Assembly: GCA_037576195.1 (NCBI GenBank)
Contig: CM075101.1
Span: 15,190,001 to 15,254,000, forward strand
Length of the DNA: 64,000 bases
Direction of reading: 5' to 3'
From: Phytoseiulus persimilis
Taxonomy: Eukaryota; Arthropoda; Arachnida; Mesostigmata; Phytoseiidae
Under the pieces are notes generated by a model. That model was not told the origin of the DNA, searched no databases, and was given only the letters and a program-made list of their open reading frames with translations. The first letter of the stretch is position 1; every line of letters begins with the position of its first letter. Positions 23,301-37,599 of this stretch are shown here, piece by piece. A program made the translations under genes and the position numbers.

Positions 23301-26300
23301 AATCCGTCGACAATACCGGCGGAAAATGCGACAAGCAATCGACGGCGATCAGCTAAAACGTTATCCTTGAATGGCGCCTGACGAGCTTGAGATTTTTTTT
23401 TGGGCATTTCGCGCTCGCTTATCTCTTCGGTTCTGGTTCACCTTTGACACGAGATGGATTTTTCGGCTGTTGTTGCCGGCGGCGCGTTGTTCGGTATGTT
23501 GATCCGCGGCTGCTCCGGTTGTTCTCAATTTGCCTCGTGCTCACTTGTTCACCACCCCGAGCAGGCGAATCTGTTCGCTTTCTTTTCTCTCTTCTGCTGC
23601 CTCGGTGGTCAGCTGATCATCGTTCCTCTTCTGCCTCTCATCCCGCGGCTCACTGTACGCCTGTATTGCTGGTCGACTTGTGGCTTGAACGTCGTCGTCA
23701 TGAGTGTCAGTCCGACGGACGGGGAGCGCAGAGAACGGTGAAGAGGAGAGGAGCCAACCTCTTTTCCTACCATGAACGCGTTTTTATATTCTGTGGTCAC
23801 TTCTTCATCCGCGCCGTCCGTTTTAGAAAATCGTTGCGGAACGAGCCGTCGCCTTCGTCCTCATGGAGGCGAAGAAGATGATCATGATCATGTCGATGAT
23901 CCATTCATTGTTATTCCCTTTGGGAACTCGTTCGATGTTGCTCCAGGAGTCGTGGATGCTTCTCCAGCTCGAAAGGGAATTTCCGTCCTCCATGGAGTGT
24001 TCTCCTCGTGCCGTCGGTGACACTGTTTCGTTTTGTTCTCGTTTCCCCATAGAACTTCAAAACAAAATAGGCGAGCCATCCGCTCGGATCGATGCACCGC
24101 GAACAACAATGTCATCGGCATGCCTGTTAGCGGTTACCCTGTCTAAAAATAAACCGAATCCATAGAACGAGTTTCTCACTCGGTTATTGGTATTTGAGAA
24201 TTTTGATTCACAATATGAGCGTGATTCTGCCGTCAGCTGGAATTTTTCGAGGACGGGCTTGTATCAGACGCACGAATCCTGGCAATCTCACCGGGGCGAA
24301 TCGTGCAAAAAGTCCACAGAAGACGCGAGTCCACTCCCTTGCACTTCCCGGATCACAGCGGGTAGGCGATGCGAGAAAGGTCTCGGTTTGACCAAACTCT
24401 TCCGAAGGGCACGAGTCGCATCAGAGGTTTGTGAAAACAATTCATTTGGCTCTGAGGAATCTACGACTCTCGATCAGCAATAGCTCGGTGGGATCGAATG
24501 AGCTGGGACTGTACTTCCTTCGCCGAGAACCTCTTCAACAATTTACGAGAGGCAATCGAAGTCGTAGGAGAGCGATACTCAGTCGAAGAGGCCTACGTTT
24601 TCGCTGCTTGTCTTCTCCGAAGTACGCTCGAAAGTACCCATGTCATCCGGATACAACTCGTTGGTTTCCTGGTCTTCCCTCCCGTCTGCCAGCGTAGGAG
24701 CTCCGGACTAGTCATTGATAGGAAACTCTGTGCGGAAGAGATGAGCAGTCCGAAATCACCCAGCTCATCATCCAGCGTTGCCGACGGAGCTTCCACAGAG
24801 CTCGAAATGTCAATGGAGCGGTCTGAAATCACGAGCAGAACGTTCTGGAGAGGAATACACCTCGCTGCCCGTGTCTTCGGCAAGCGGGCTGTATCCATGA
24901 GCGTCTGTGGAACAAAGTGAATTTCTTCTTTGTCGTTGGGATTTTCACAGACAAAAATTTCGCCAAAATGATTCAGTCAGTTGACATGGCCATGTTTACG
25001 ACTTGTTGGCGTTGCCACTAAGGAGGGAAGGAGATGAAAGTGCGGTGATTTTCTCGGATTCAGCCTTGGATCCACTGTGTTCTCCCTCATCTTTTCTCAC
25101 TGCACTGTGGAGACCCCGAAACAGCTGACGGCAGCACCTCCTGTGAAGAGCACTGCTCCCATAACTGACATCTTCCTCGGAGATCCCAGGGGACTGACTA
25201 AACCCTCCTTCTTCTGGCTGTCGAGAACTCCTCACCCATTCGACGAATCGCCGCCAGCCGATAGCTACGTGAACTCGAACGTTCCGCGAGAATAATCGCG
25301 AGAGTGCTGTGTCTTAACCCGTTGCGATTCCGTGATCAAACCGCAAGTTCTTTCTGAGATCATTCGTACCTGCTCAGAGTCTGTCAACTCACGGCAATGG
25401 CTTACCGATCGCGTCGGCGGGTTCGTGAGTGGATTTATCGGGCAGTGGAACCGACCTCTACGGGTCGATGAGATGAGACAAAAGGGCCCCTGTTCGAGTG
25501 GAAGAATGCGGAAGCCGCCGCCGCCGAAGGGACGAGCTTCGATCCTGAGGGGAATTCAATTACAGCTCGTTTGACTCAACCGCCACCCGATGGGGCTAAA
25601 GGGTGAAATATCGATTCACATTCGACCGCGCGATGACCTGTAACGACGGCGGTGAGCAGACCAATCGTGGCTCCAATTCCGATGTCAGCATAAGAACGGA
25701 ACAAAGCAGAATCATCGACGTAAGTTGGCACGTTCTGAAACAATGTCGCCCATGGTCAGACTAGAGGGCATAAAAGGATGCGGCAGAGATGGTTTGATAC
25801 ACTTATACTCCGATGCCCCGCTGGAAATTCAGAATTTAGATGCCGGGCACCCCGGCGGAGCCACAAACACACCCTTGACCATTTTGGTTCGACAGCGGAG
25901 TGTCCACCAGCTCGCCGGCTGCTACTTCCGTCCGTTTTTCTGAATGAAGTGCCAGATTATGGCGTACGGCGATGATTCATCCATTCACTTGGCCGCTTCG
26001 CAGAATCCGCGGTTTTGTTTGACTCCAAAATGTTCCAAATGTGGCCTTCAGTCCGATTCGACTCCTCTTCCAGTTTCAGAAAGGTGGTGGGATGAGAGAT
26101 CAAGGCTGCGGCGTTTTGTTCCCATAGCGGCACGGAGGCGTCTGGTTGTTCCTGAAATTCGCCGTGAGCTTTGACCTTAGTAGCGATTTATGAGTTAGAG
26201 GACTCTTCGTTGCGATGCGTCCCGACGCGGGGAATATTACACTGCTAAAGACTTTCGAGCGTCGAACGGTTCCGGCCGTCGCCCGCGACTTCTGCGGCGA

Positions 26301-29300
26301 CAGCGACTTGTAGACAAGGAGCTCCGCGAAGCCGCATGGGCTTGTTCTATGACGAATCCGTCAAGCCTTTTCTGGTGCTGCCGCGGCGACAACGAAGACG
26401 CGGAGGGCAGTAGTTCGATAAAATTACAGAACTGTTCATCGTCAGCAGCCACATCCACTGGGAGTGCCTTCCGAGAACTCTTTCTGTTTGCTACATGACT
26501 CATTAGTGGACAACCATTTTGGCCGCTCATCTGTGTTGACTCTGGATACCGTTTTTGTCAGGGGTGCGTTCAACCGAGGCCGCCGCCGCCGCCTGCGTTC
26601 GATCGCGAAGCCTTGAAGTGAACGGATTCAAGGGATGAAGCGCGCCCGAGTCGACTGCTTCGAGACTTCGAGACGCTGAGATGGTTCCGACTCCCAAGAT
26701 ACCCTATCAGAGGAATCGTTGCTCAGTTCTGAAATTGAATCGGACGAAATTTGTCTCTGCGGAAGAGGAACGAGCATTAGGTAAACTCGTCACCGTTGTC
26801 TCGTTCGACCGTGTTAGGTGTCGTGAGCGCATTTTTCGAATTCCTCAAAACCGTGACACACACGCGCTCGCAGACAGACAGACAGACAAGCAAGCAGGAG
26901 GCAGGCGGGGAGGCGGCAGCAACAAATATTACCAAAACCATTTACTGGAGAATTGTCAGAAATCAAAATCTATCACTGGGTGAAGGAGCGGGCGAAAAGG
27001 AGAGGAAGCCGGCCTGGTAGGTGCGATCGAGGGTGATAAGCGGGTGATAACAGCATTCTCAGCTCTTCTCGCTGCTCGTGTCGTGAGTGCCACAGCCCCG
27101 GGAGAGCGGTGGACGGCACTGGTGGTGTTGTTGCCGCCGCTGATGTTCTCAAAGTGAACAGAGACCCGATGTAACCACGAAAGGGGGAGGCAACAAACGA
27201 GCATCATCGTTCGCACCACGCGTTCCGTCTTACTCCGCTCCGCACCTCAAACACCTCGAGGAACTTCGCGTCTCAACTTCGAAACACTTCCTCCCAATCA
27301 ACTACTGAATGATATTGAACAAAACAAACGAATGAATATCATCAAAATTTCAAGAAACACTTCTTAGAATGCGGAGAAATATTGTGATACGCTCCTGTTC
27401 TTCGAATTCCCTCACTGATGTCGCTACTTTCAGCCGTGGCTCTTCGAATATTTTCGAGCCCTCGTGGTCGTCCAGGTGGGCGTTCGAACAAATCGATCAA
27501 CTCTTACCACGAAGCCCCCAACGTCAACAAAAATGTTTGTCGAAACCTGGCGGCTCGGGAAAATCACGGAAACTCTGAACTTTAAAGGCCGTTCGGAAGC
27601 TGCATGGCTGATCTCAGGTTCCCGATCTCTGCGCTGCAGCGCGTGAGTTCATGGATGGGGGTTTCGCAGCCTTCCGGTACTCTATTAGCTGCTCGAATCG
27701 TGTCGCGAATCGATGTTTCTGTGAGTCGTGCTCGGTGCACGTTACACGGAGTAAATACTGTGGCGTAATTCATCGAATGTTCATTGTCTTCGAGAACGAT
27801 TCGAAGTCGAGCATTTTTCATGCTGCCCACTCGACCAAGCCGGAATGGTGGAACAGCGACAGAATATCGCGATGCTAACAATCGCGGTGATGAAGGGACC
27901 GACCAGAAGTGAGGGACATTAAAGTATCGCGGAGTAAAGAGCGCAACGACAACGCCACCGGTCCGGCCACCTGCTCTGTCGCCACGGGAAGAACCTTCGG
28001 GGAATCAAGGCGAGATCAGGGAGATGGTAGAACCAGACAACGAATCACCCCCCTTAAGTCAGCACACTTTTTTTTCGAAGTTCCCTCATCGGATGTCTCC
28101 AGCGATTCGGTGCGAAAAACTCTCCCCAGGAGCTTTCGGGTTTTAGGGTAGATTTTTCGGATTCTTGTCGCGCAATTAGCTGGTGAACTCACTCGCAGAA
28201 TCATACGGCGAAACCAAGTTTTCGAGCCAGCGGCTTGGTGGAATTCATCACTTCTACAACAGTCGCCTCTGAGTGGGAAAATGACAGGAACGAGCTGGCG
28301 GTTCTCCGAATAGTCTCAGAAGCTCACTCCAATGGAACTCCCGATTGGTGAGACTCAAATTTGCAGAATCATATGCTGGAACGAGTCTCCCTGGCAACAC
28401 CATGCGCTCTATCCATTCGTTAGCCGCGAAAAACTTGATCACTGCTCGTTCCAAAGTGAGGAAATGTAGAACTTTTGGAACGAAACTTTTGTTGTGAAAA
28501 TTTGACCTTATTGTGTCTGAACGTTCCCCCGCACACTAGTCTCAAATCCTTTCCAGCGTCCTATTACGTAGCATGAACAGTGAGAATCTCACCCGATCTT
28601 ATGTTTCCGTGACATAAAAGAGCCATCCTTTGCTTGAGCCTTGATAAAATCAAGTTTGATTTCACTCTACTCGATACAATCGAGATTCTAACGAGCTGAG
28701 CATCGTCCTCATCCTCAAATTCTCATGAGGATTCCGCCTCAGTACCGCTTGTCCTCGACTGCTTACTCCATACTCTCTTCGTCAGTGATCACAGATCAAC
28801 CTGATTTCCCGAACGCGTCTCTAGTTTACGCTTTTCCAAGTCAGTTCAGAGAGGTCAGAGTGATTTCGAGGAAATATGGCATCGAGAGTGATGAACCCAT
28901 AAACAATGAGATCGGAAGTTCCTCGATGACTTATTTCAGACGCTCTAGCCCCCTTTGGAATGCGGCTTTCGGTCACCGACATTCAGCATACAGCAGCGAA
29001 GGTTCTTCTTCTTTCTCATCAGTGTGATCCATGACGCATGCATGAAGCCATGGAGACGCTCGAGGAAGGCCCCTCAACAACAACAACTACCCGGTCAGGT
29101 CAGGTGTTACGGGCACGGCGATTCGATGATATCTTCATTCTCATACAGAACTTCAATCGGACGAAATCACGATCCCCCACGGTGGTCTACGGGAGTTGGA
29201 CACGCTGATTAACTTAAGTGTGTTCTGTTTTTTGTCGAGTGTAGTTTTTTCGCTTTTATTCCTCTCACAACAGGCAGCTAGAGCTGCCGTCGTTGCAGCC

Positions 29301-29305
29301 GCGCC

Positions 29306-29322
29306 GTGTGTGTGTGTGTGTG
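29306..29322. repeat. GT microsatellite
   Basis: Seventeen bases of alternating G and T, followed by CGCG. Ordinary simple repeat. Confidence 0.95.
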
Positions 29323-32300
29323 CGCGTTTGGGGCAGCCGCTGCTTCTCATGTGGTGCAGGCGGAGCGGCAGCGCGCAGCCTTCGATCACGAACGCTGCCG
29401 TGGGTATCGATGACGTTCAGATGCCGAGGGGTAGCACTGACTTGAAATGCCTGAAAATCATCAGCAGAAAGCGAGAGATGTCGTTCATGCAAGCTGAGCG
29501 AATCTGGAACCCGGAGAACGCGGAGATAGAAGTGGGTCTGGAGCAGAAACAGGTTGACAACTGAAGGATCATGGTGAACGACAAGAGCTGGGCCGCGGGC
29601 CGAGAAAAAGTCACGCAGTGAGTGCATCTGGTTCTGCGCAGCTTTCGGTGCAGTTTGTTTCTGACGAGAGCTTGCCTTCAGGATCCTACCACCTGGCGCT
29701 TTGTGTCAGCGAAATAGTCATGACCTCAACGAGCGATCGAACGGACGAGCAGAACGAAGAAAGAATAGTCCGAGTTTCTTTGTTTTCATTTTGAAAATTG
29801 CCCTTAATTCTCAGCCGTCCTTTCCGTTGCTCGTCCATCTATCGCTCATATAGCGATCAGCGTTTCATGATGGAAATCTTCTTCCAATAGTTTCACGTCA
29901 AGACTCAGATATCAAGCGCGTGCATCGTGCGATCGTTATTGCCTACCTGGCGGCGGAGCCTGTCGCATTTCACATTGGCTGAGAATGTCAGTGCAAGCGT
30001 TCTGTTCGGGACTTATCACAGGAAAACAACCCTCGAGCTCGAGGTTTCTTTTGAGCTGTCTCAGAGCGAGTTGGATCTTCAAACAGAATGTGTAGTAATG
30101 TTGTCGGTTTTCCGCTGGCTGTCACGGATCTCAAGCAAGGTCCACGTTCGCCTGCCTGTCTCTCAGTCTGCCGGCCTCCTTGAAGAGCTGCCGCCCGATC
30201 TCCTCTGCCTCCTTTTCTTCTCCGATGCCTTTCATTAGACACCCTTGAGCTGTCAAATCTGAGTCGGGCGTGCCAGAAGGTCCGTTCAGCAATCAGTGTC
30301 GGACGTACAACGGGACAACACGAATAGTACTATCCGGAATCGTTGGTGAAGAGCGTACGCAACGTTCGAACACCGATACCACGCTGGTATCTTGTCCAGC
30401 AGCTTAAGAACATGAATATCGGAGACCATACCGATAACATTTCGAGCGGCCAAAACGAGAACAATCGTTGCACCGTCGCAGCGAAAATTACTAGGCTCCA
30501 CTGTGACACACGTATAGCACTCATGAGCATCGACCGAGCGATTCAGTGCCTGAGCTCTCGCACGAGACCGCACGTCCGATGAGAGTCCGATCGAAGTCAG
30601 GAACGCTTTGATCCACCTTCGGCAGTGAGTCCATGTCAAGTCGACCGATGAATTCTTGCGTTTTGCTACGTCGACAAAGAACTGGTATCTCTCGCGAAGT
30701 ACCCGCTCGGCGAATCCACGCCCGCTTTCTCGTCGAACTCCGGAAAATACCGTGCCTGGAATCTACTTGGCTTGGCCGATCGTTGTTTCAAAAGATACTA
30801 TGTCTTTCGCAATCTTTGCGATTCGCGGATGAGCTCCACCTCATTTAACGCGGAAAGGAGGAAGGAGAAGAAGAACAACAACAACCACGGGCTGGAAGCG
30901 AGCGCGCAGTGAAACATAAATGCCCTTGCCGTATTTGTGGACGTCTTTACGGCCGCTGCTGCCGGGGCTGCAAGCGAACGCTGTCGTCCAAGATTTGCGA
31001 GGAAGAAAGAGCAAAAATTCTGTCAAATCGTTTCGACCTTGCAATGCCCTTCAAGGATCAATCGACGGGACAAGCGGCGGGACTCGGCGAGCTTTTGAAG
31101 TTCGCTTCGAGCCGTTCCCGGAGAGGTAATGGATCAGAAGCAAGCGAACAACACCGCGAGCTTCTAACCGAGCCAACCAGAATCTGACGGACGAACGGCC
31201 TTGTTGCGAGTTGACAGCCAATGTCAAGGCGTTGCCAATTACTTCAGCTCGGAATCGCAAAAATACATTTATAGATATGAAGATCGATGGGTAAGAGATA
31301 ACTGTTGGGACAATTCTCAACGATGTGACGCTGGTCAGCCCCTCGGGAGCGCCAGACCTTGACAGTCTTGGCGCTTCTGATCCTATTGGAGGGTTTCTCA
31401 AGAATACTGCAGAAACTCTCGCTCATCATCTTTCTCTCGTCGTCAGTCTCTCGATGAAAAGGTCGGATCAAGTGGTCGATCGCGACGTCAACTCTGACAG
31501 AAGTGAGCAAGTTTCGTTCCCCCGTATTCCGTGCCGCTCCCTCCGATATTTTCGTGAGCACGGCCTTGACGGCATAAGATTCCCGATGTTCACCGACTCG
31601 TTTTGCGTAGGCTCGACACTTCATTCAGAAAATAACTTTCTACGCCGTAGTATTACCCGCAACGACATGAATGAGCCCATGCAATCGTCGATGAATCGTT
31701 GTCGTGCGTGTGGTATGCACTCGAACGCGAGTAGTTCCTGTGGTATGGCTGGTACCGCAAATGCTAGCTGGCCACGATTTTTCGGGCAAGCCTCAAGAAG
31801 CATAGCGATTCTCGAAGCCGGGGGCGGATGGGCCAAACGTTTCATTCGCGAGGTATTCGAGTGTGCGTGAAGCTTCCAGGCGTCGTGCCATCTCGAATAA
31901 CTTCGCGCGATGGCGAGCCGTCGATCGTCATCACCCGGCATTCAAGACGTGTGCTTGGCCACCGCTCGACAGTTGTAGGTGTATTGTACGAAGTAGACGT
32001 CGTCCGCCATGTCGCATCCCCGGGTGTAACAGTCGCGCACTTTGTTGCCTACAAGGCGCTTGAGTACCATGAGACTGGAAGGGACAATGTCGCATCGATC
32101 ACATTCGCAGCTAGCTGGTCCTGAGCGCACTTTCGGCAGACCTATCGGCTGATAGGATTCACCCATAAGCCAATTCACCACTTTCGAAGCTCGATCGATT
32201 CGTAGACTGAAGAGTTGTTGCAAGAAGCATCTCGAAGTAACTTTCATCCGATTGATTCAGATTTCGCGGACGCGCAAACGTGACACCTTCTTGGATAGAA

Positions 32301-34615
32301 TGAAGTTTCGCTTGGCCAAACGGATCATCTCCGGGGTCAACTTGTGCGGGAGGCGAGTGCACGACGAACCATGCTGGTTCGTCGATTGACGGTGGATCGA
32401 TTGACGGACTCTACCCGTCCTATTCCGGTTACCCGAATCTCAGTCACCTGCATCCAAAATACTGTCTCTCACCGCCAAATCCTCCCGCTCTAGAGCCTGG
32501 AGTCACGACGAACCCCTGGGAGAAGCATAGAAACTGACTGAAAGAGATATCCACTACACTGACCCAATAAGGGTGGAACCCATAGGAATATACGAAGTCG
32601 TTTTCGTGTAGTGAAGTACAGCACGAAGTACAGTGCATTTCTACAAATCTCCAGCCTCAGATGTGACAGGCAAATACAAATATCGCTTGAGAATCATGGA
32701 AATCCACGAGTAAAAACTTGCGGGGATCTGCTAGGTCCTCCGGTATGTGGCCGGACTTCCCGAAAAGCGAGCGAAGCACAGCAGGCGATGGCAGGGTTGA
32801 CGTTCTTGACCAGTTAATTAACGAGGGAGTATCAACATAAGAATATTGAGAACGATACTTCACTGTGAAGGATGACTTTCGGGGTCCCAGTAGGAATATT
32901 GAAAACTTCAAGCGAGATAGGAGACTGGAACTCTTGGGAAACGTCATTCTCGAGGGAAAGGTAGTATCGGTTGAGTTGAACTTCCGAAGTTTCATCGGCG
33001 CGCGAATCGCTAAGAACAAGGAACTTCAGCGCATGGAGCGCTTCAGGACTCAGCGGTGAGAGAGGGTGATTTGGATTCGGTTAACTGGGATTCGGGTAGC
33101 TGGAATCCGATCGCTCTACCGTCATCACGAATGAACACAAATATAGAACATCAGAGTGAAAATTGAGCCTTAACACTCTGCGAGCCCTGTGAGCTAGGCC
33201 CACTTGTCCGTTCGCCAGAGATGAGACCGATGTTGGAATAAGCGATACAAGCATACAGGCTGAACGCTGCGGAACTTTTCTCATCTCAATAAATTAGGGT
33301 CCAATCAACAGCCGAAAGATCTGAGAGGTGTGACATCTGAAATTTATGGAGTATGTTCTTGTTTTAGCACACCGAGAAGTGTGCCGAATGAACGAGATGA
33401 TCTCTACTTATTATTGAGCAAGTGCGGTGCCTAAAGCAGCGGCGGTGTTCGCGACGGCGGCGCGGTGGCCTAAATCGATGTAATCTCAGGTCTTTCGGAT
33501 GTTGCTCGTAGCCGCGAGCCGCCTACCTATGCTCACAATCATCTGCGACGAAACATACTCCGTAAATAAAGCGTTCATTTGAATCATCTGATGTCCCTGT
33601 CCAACATCGTTCCAACATGGAACACTCGCGCTCGAGATCCCTTCGCCATTCTGTAGGTTCGTCGCTGTCTTGAAATCGGGGACATCGTACTAGGGAATGA
33701 ATCTGGAACGCTCGCTTGTCGTTCCTTCGCCGCACCGAAAGCACCGGGAAGCGATGCGATCCTATTCCCCATCAAACCCGCCTGGCTTTCAATCACTAAA
33801 AGAGATTTCCTACGACTGAGGAACACAACGAGCTGGACTCTGCCGAGCTTTTCCAGTTTTCAAATCGTACAGCGGATGACGACATTCGGCTTTCTCACCG
33901 CTCTGAAGAGAACCTGTGTTGAAGGGCGATGATGATCTGTTCCTGAGCTGATTTTGTTCGTTCGAATCCCGAAATGGCTCCTCAGCGGGGGCGGAACTTT
34001 CATTTGGAACATAAGGCAATAAGCAGCGCGAGGAATCAACTCCCGACTTCCAGCAGAAGTGTTTCGGAATGGACTCGCTTTCTATCAAGGCTTTGGGATT
34101 GATCGTCGTCAGAAGGGTTCGAGCTCGATCGCTATGATTGCTTGCATAATTTCCATTCGTTACACAATGGCTATCAGTGGTTTGCCCGTCGTCGTCGGGC
34201 CGAGTGAGAAGATTCCATCATGGTCAATGCTTGATGTCCTCCCTCGTAGCCGGCTCGTAGATGATGACCTCCGGCTTTTGGTCTTACTGCCCATCGCGGC
34301 GCGATATAACAGTGATTAACATCTCATCCCGTTCTACGAACAAGAAACCAACAACCAAACAAACCCTAACCTTCACCCGATTTTGTCCACCCCCGCGATT
34401 TACGACCGTAGACCGTAGCCACCGCCGTACAACTGCTTCTCTATCACAGTACACGTTGCGATGCCCATCATTGTGATCTGCGTAAAGCATTACACGCGCG
34501 AAACAGCTGACTAGCTCGCTCACCGCACGGACTCTGCATGCCCAGCCGCCCGATCGGCCCCTCCTAGTCATCGCTGCCGTCGTTTCCGTCGCTGTCTTCG
34601 TTGTTGTACCGTTTG

Positions 34616-34630
34616 CACACACACACACAC
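34616..34630. repeat. CA microsatellite
   Basis: Fifteen bases of alternating C and A. Ordinary simple repeat. Confidence 0.95.
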
Positions 34631-37599
34631 GTGGACCGCAGAGTGTTTTCAACTGGGGATCGTTCGCTGAGTTGCTTTATGAACGGGCGGAACTCGTTGT
34701 AACGAACATTGTGGCGTCCGAGCCGCAGCATTCGACGACTTTGATATTTTGCTTTCGCCCGTTTCCAAAAAGGTCCTCAACGTCATTTGCGAGAACAGTT
34801 CCGAGTCAAAGCAGGGATTTGCGATTCTCGGATGCTTCCGCCCTTCGATGTGACATGCTATTGAAAGCCAGACTGCGTTCTACAGCCGAATAATACGCAT
34901 GAACGCATTCCCGTCATCGATTCAGCGGAGTTTTCTTGGATTTTCTTTCTCGTGAATATCATCACGACGCACAGGAGACTCGTAGATACGCGAATCTGAG
35001 GATCGCCACGTCAGATCGGACCAGAAGCTTGCATCAGCTCGTCGGACGCAAGTTTCCATCTTTGAAGGCGCCGAGCATTCGTGCAAAATACTCCCAGCAA
35101 CCCGAAAGAGCAACGTGCCAGATACCGGGGCGTCCGGTAAGAAAGAGCTCGTCGCCTGTTGTCAAGTCGCTCGCTTCAGCGGAATACGCACGCAATGAAA
35201 ACACTTCAATCGCTCGCGCTCAGTTTCGCTTCCTTCAGAAACAAAGTGTTCGATCTTTTTGTACATTTGCCGAACGAGCGACCTTGCTGTTCGAATGACC
35301 TTGATCGGCGTTCACCACCGCAACGAAGCGCAACGGCCGCTGCAACAACAACAAAAGCAACGACCAATGGTGCCGATACCAAAAACCACTCTTCCCGACT
35401 GATCGAAGCCGTTCTCCTCCCGGTTCTTGATTTCAACGCTTCTTACTCCTCAACAGCTCGAAATCGCCCCAGAATGAGGATGTGAGCCGCAGCTCTAACC
35501 CACAGAGCTGCTCGATGTGAGGGCGAGCGATAAACTTCAGACCAATTCCAACCGACGGCAGACTCGTAGGAACAACGGGATTCGCAACCAAGAGGTTACT
35601 GAGAAATTACATGCTTTACGTTCTGCGGTGGGGATCTCTCCTCCGATCAGCTTTTCGCATGACTCAAGTCGAGACTTTGATGGAGTGTTGCGCGGAAAGT
35701 ATTTGGATTCAGAGAACCAGATCCCGTGATGTTCGTTCGACTAGTGCGACGTTTGAAAAAGTTGGCGGGATTCAGGAGCAGACAGGAGGAAGAGAAGCCA
35801 TTGCTCAAAGTAGGAAACGGTCGCTATCCCAAACAGATGGCGACCTGGAAAAAACGTTTGTTCCAGGTCATCGAAAGCAAGACCTCCCGCAGAACCTTGA
35901 CGACAGGCTTCGCTCAATCAGTCTGCATGCTCTCACGGAGAGGTGTCTCTCTGCCTCGGTGACGAAACCCTCAGTCTTGACTGCGGCTCGAAGTTCCGCT
36001 CGAAACACTGCGCTCGAAGGTAGGCGTCCCCAGCGCGCTATCATCATAAGCTGCGGCCGCAGCGGCTTTTGACAAAGCGCATAATAGGAAGATCTATGAG
36101 GAACATCGGCGCGTTTCTTCTTCAGCGGCATGTCTGACGAAAGATCGCTCGGAAAACGATCGTTGCGCCATCCTGAGCGGACTTCCGAAGTCTGCCGTGT
36201 CGAATCGGTGTCTATTCCCCGCGACCGAATAGATCAGGTCTCGGTAATTCATTTCCGTGCAAGCCGGGCGCTGGAAGTTGTCACCACCGCGCTTTCTGCC
36301 CGCGATCACGAGGAGATGATTTCCTCTCAAAATAAAGCCTTCTGGCCCACCACCCGCTCGCTAAAGGCTGTTCTGCGCTTGATGAATCGAATCTCATCGC
36401 ATGGCGTGCGCATATCAAGGAGGCCACAAGACCTGAACGTCCTTGAGCTCAAACGTATTGAATTAACTAAACGCGTTTGTTGCTCTCAAGGACTGGGCCT
36501 TCTCATCTGCAAGAGATCCGGCCTGTGACAGCTCCTCGACAGATAGAGGTCTTCAACGAAGATCTCCCAACTACAGCTACGACGAACAGCGCAGCACCCG
36601 GGTGCTGTTGCGATCACCAAAAGCTGTGCCATCGAGTGTACAACGACGGAATTGTTTCATCATTCCCTTTTATTTTGGAACTCCCACAGCACAGAAGAGC
36701 GCGCGTGACACTCTTGAATTTTTTTATCAGAATCTCGAGGTGCTCTAAATATATCTCTTCGACAAAGCGTTAAATATTCACTCTATTAGCCGGAGTCGCG
36801 GGCGGACTTCCATGGGCGAGCTTCGTTCGAATATCAACCACAAAGGAGCGACACTAGAGGAAACGGTTCTCACGGAGAGAAAGGATCGACACAAGAATTC
36901 ATTTTCGACGTGCTAGACGAAGCGTATCGCCACACGTTTTCTCAGAAAAGATTCTCGAGGTATCTGACCGACCGAAAAACTCGACCGCGATCTCCGACTA
37001 AGTCCTCCTGCATGGTCTGCGTGCATGACCGGAATCCCGTCACGTATATCGTGCTGCTAAATGTCTGAGGAGTGCGCTCGTTTCAACCGAGGGATCGCGA
37101 CGCTTCTACGAAGTTCCTTTGGAACGAAGTCTCGCTGCACCATTACAGGATCCTTTTTTCCGCACTCTCAGTTCCTTTTATGAATCATAGGGTCTTCCCT
37201 TTGTGAGCTGTATCTCAAGAAAAAATCTGATGTTTTCGGGCTTCAATCCCGATGCTCAATCGGGTGCCGGAAGGGTCACACTTCCTCATCCTACGGAGTG
37301 CTCCGTCGGAAAGACGAGTTCGTAGTGAGTATTTTCCGCAGGATCCGGGTGGATATTTCATCTCGTCTCGGCAGCAAAGCGTCAGCAGGAAGCGCAGGGT
37401 GCAACACAAGAAACGACCTCTCTCGAAGAAGGTCAGGTATCGGATGGACCTTGAGTGATGAGTGAAGCGTTAATTCAGAAAGCATCAGACGCGCTCTGGT
37501 AAGGAATTAATTTGCGAACAAGATGATCGTTGTGAGAGGAAGCGCCCGCAGCCAAAGCATTGTAGCAGCCTCCGCTGCAGTCGCCACTTCTTGTTGACA

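Noticed and set aside
31325-31870. A 181-codon + strand open frame, with competing - strand frames over the same interval.
   Set aside because: No splice sites, start context or family similarity distinguish any of the frames. About 20 open frames of at least 120 codons are expected by chance.
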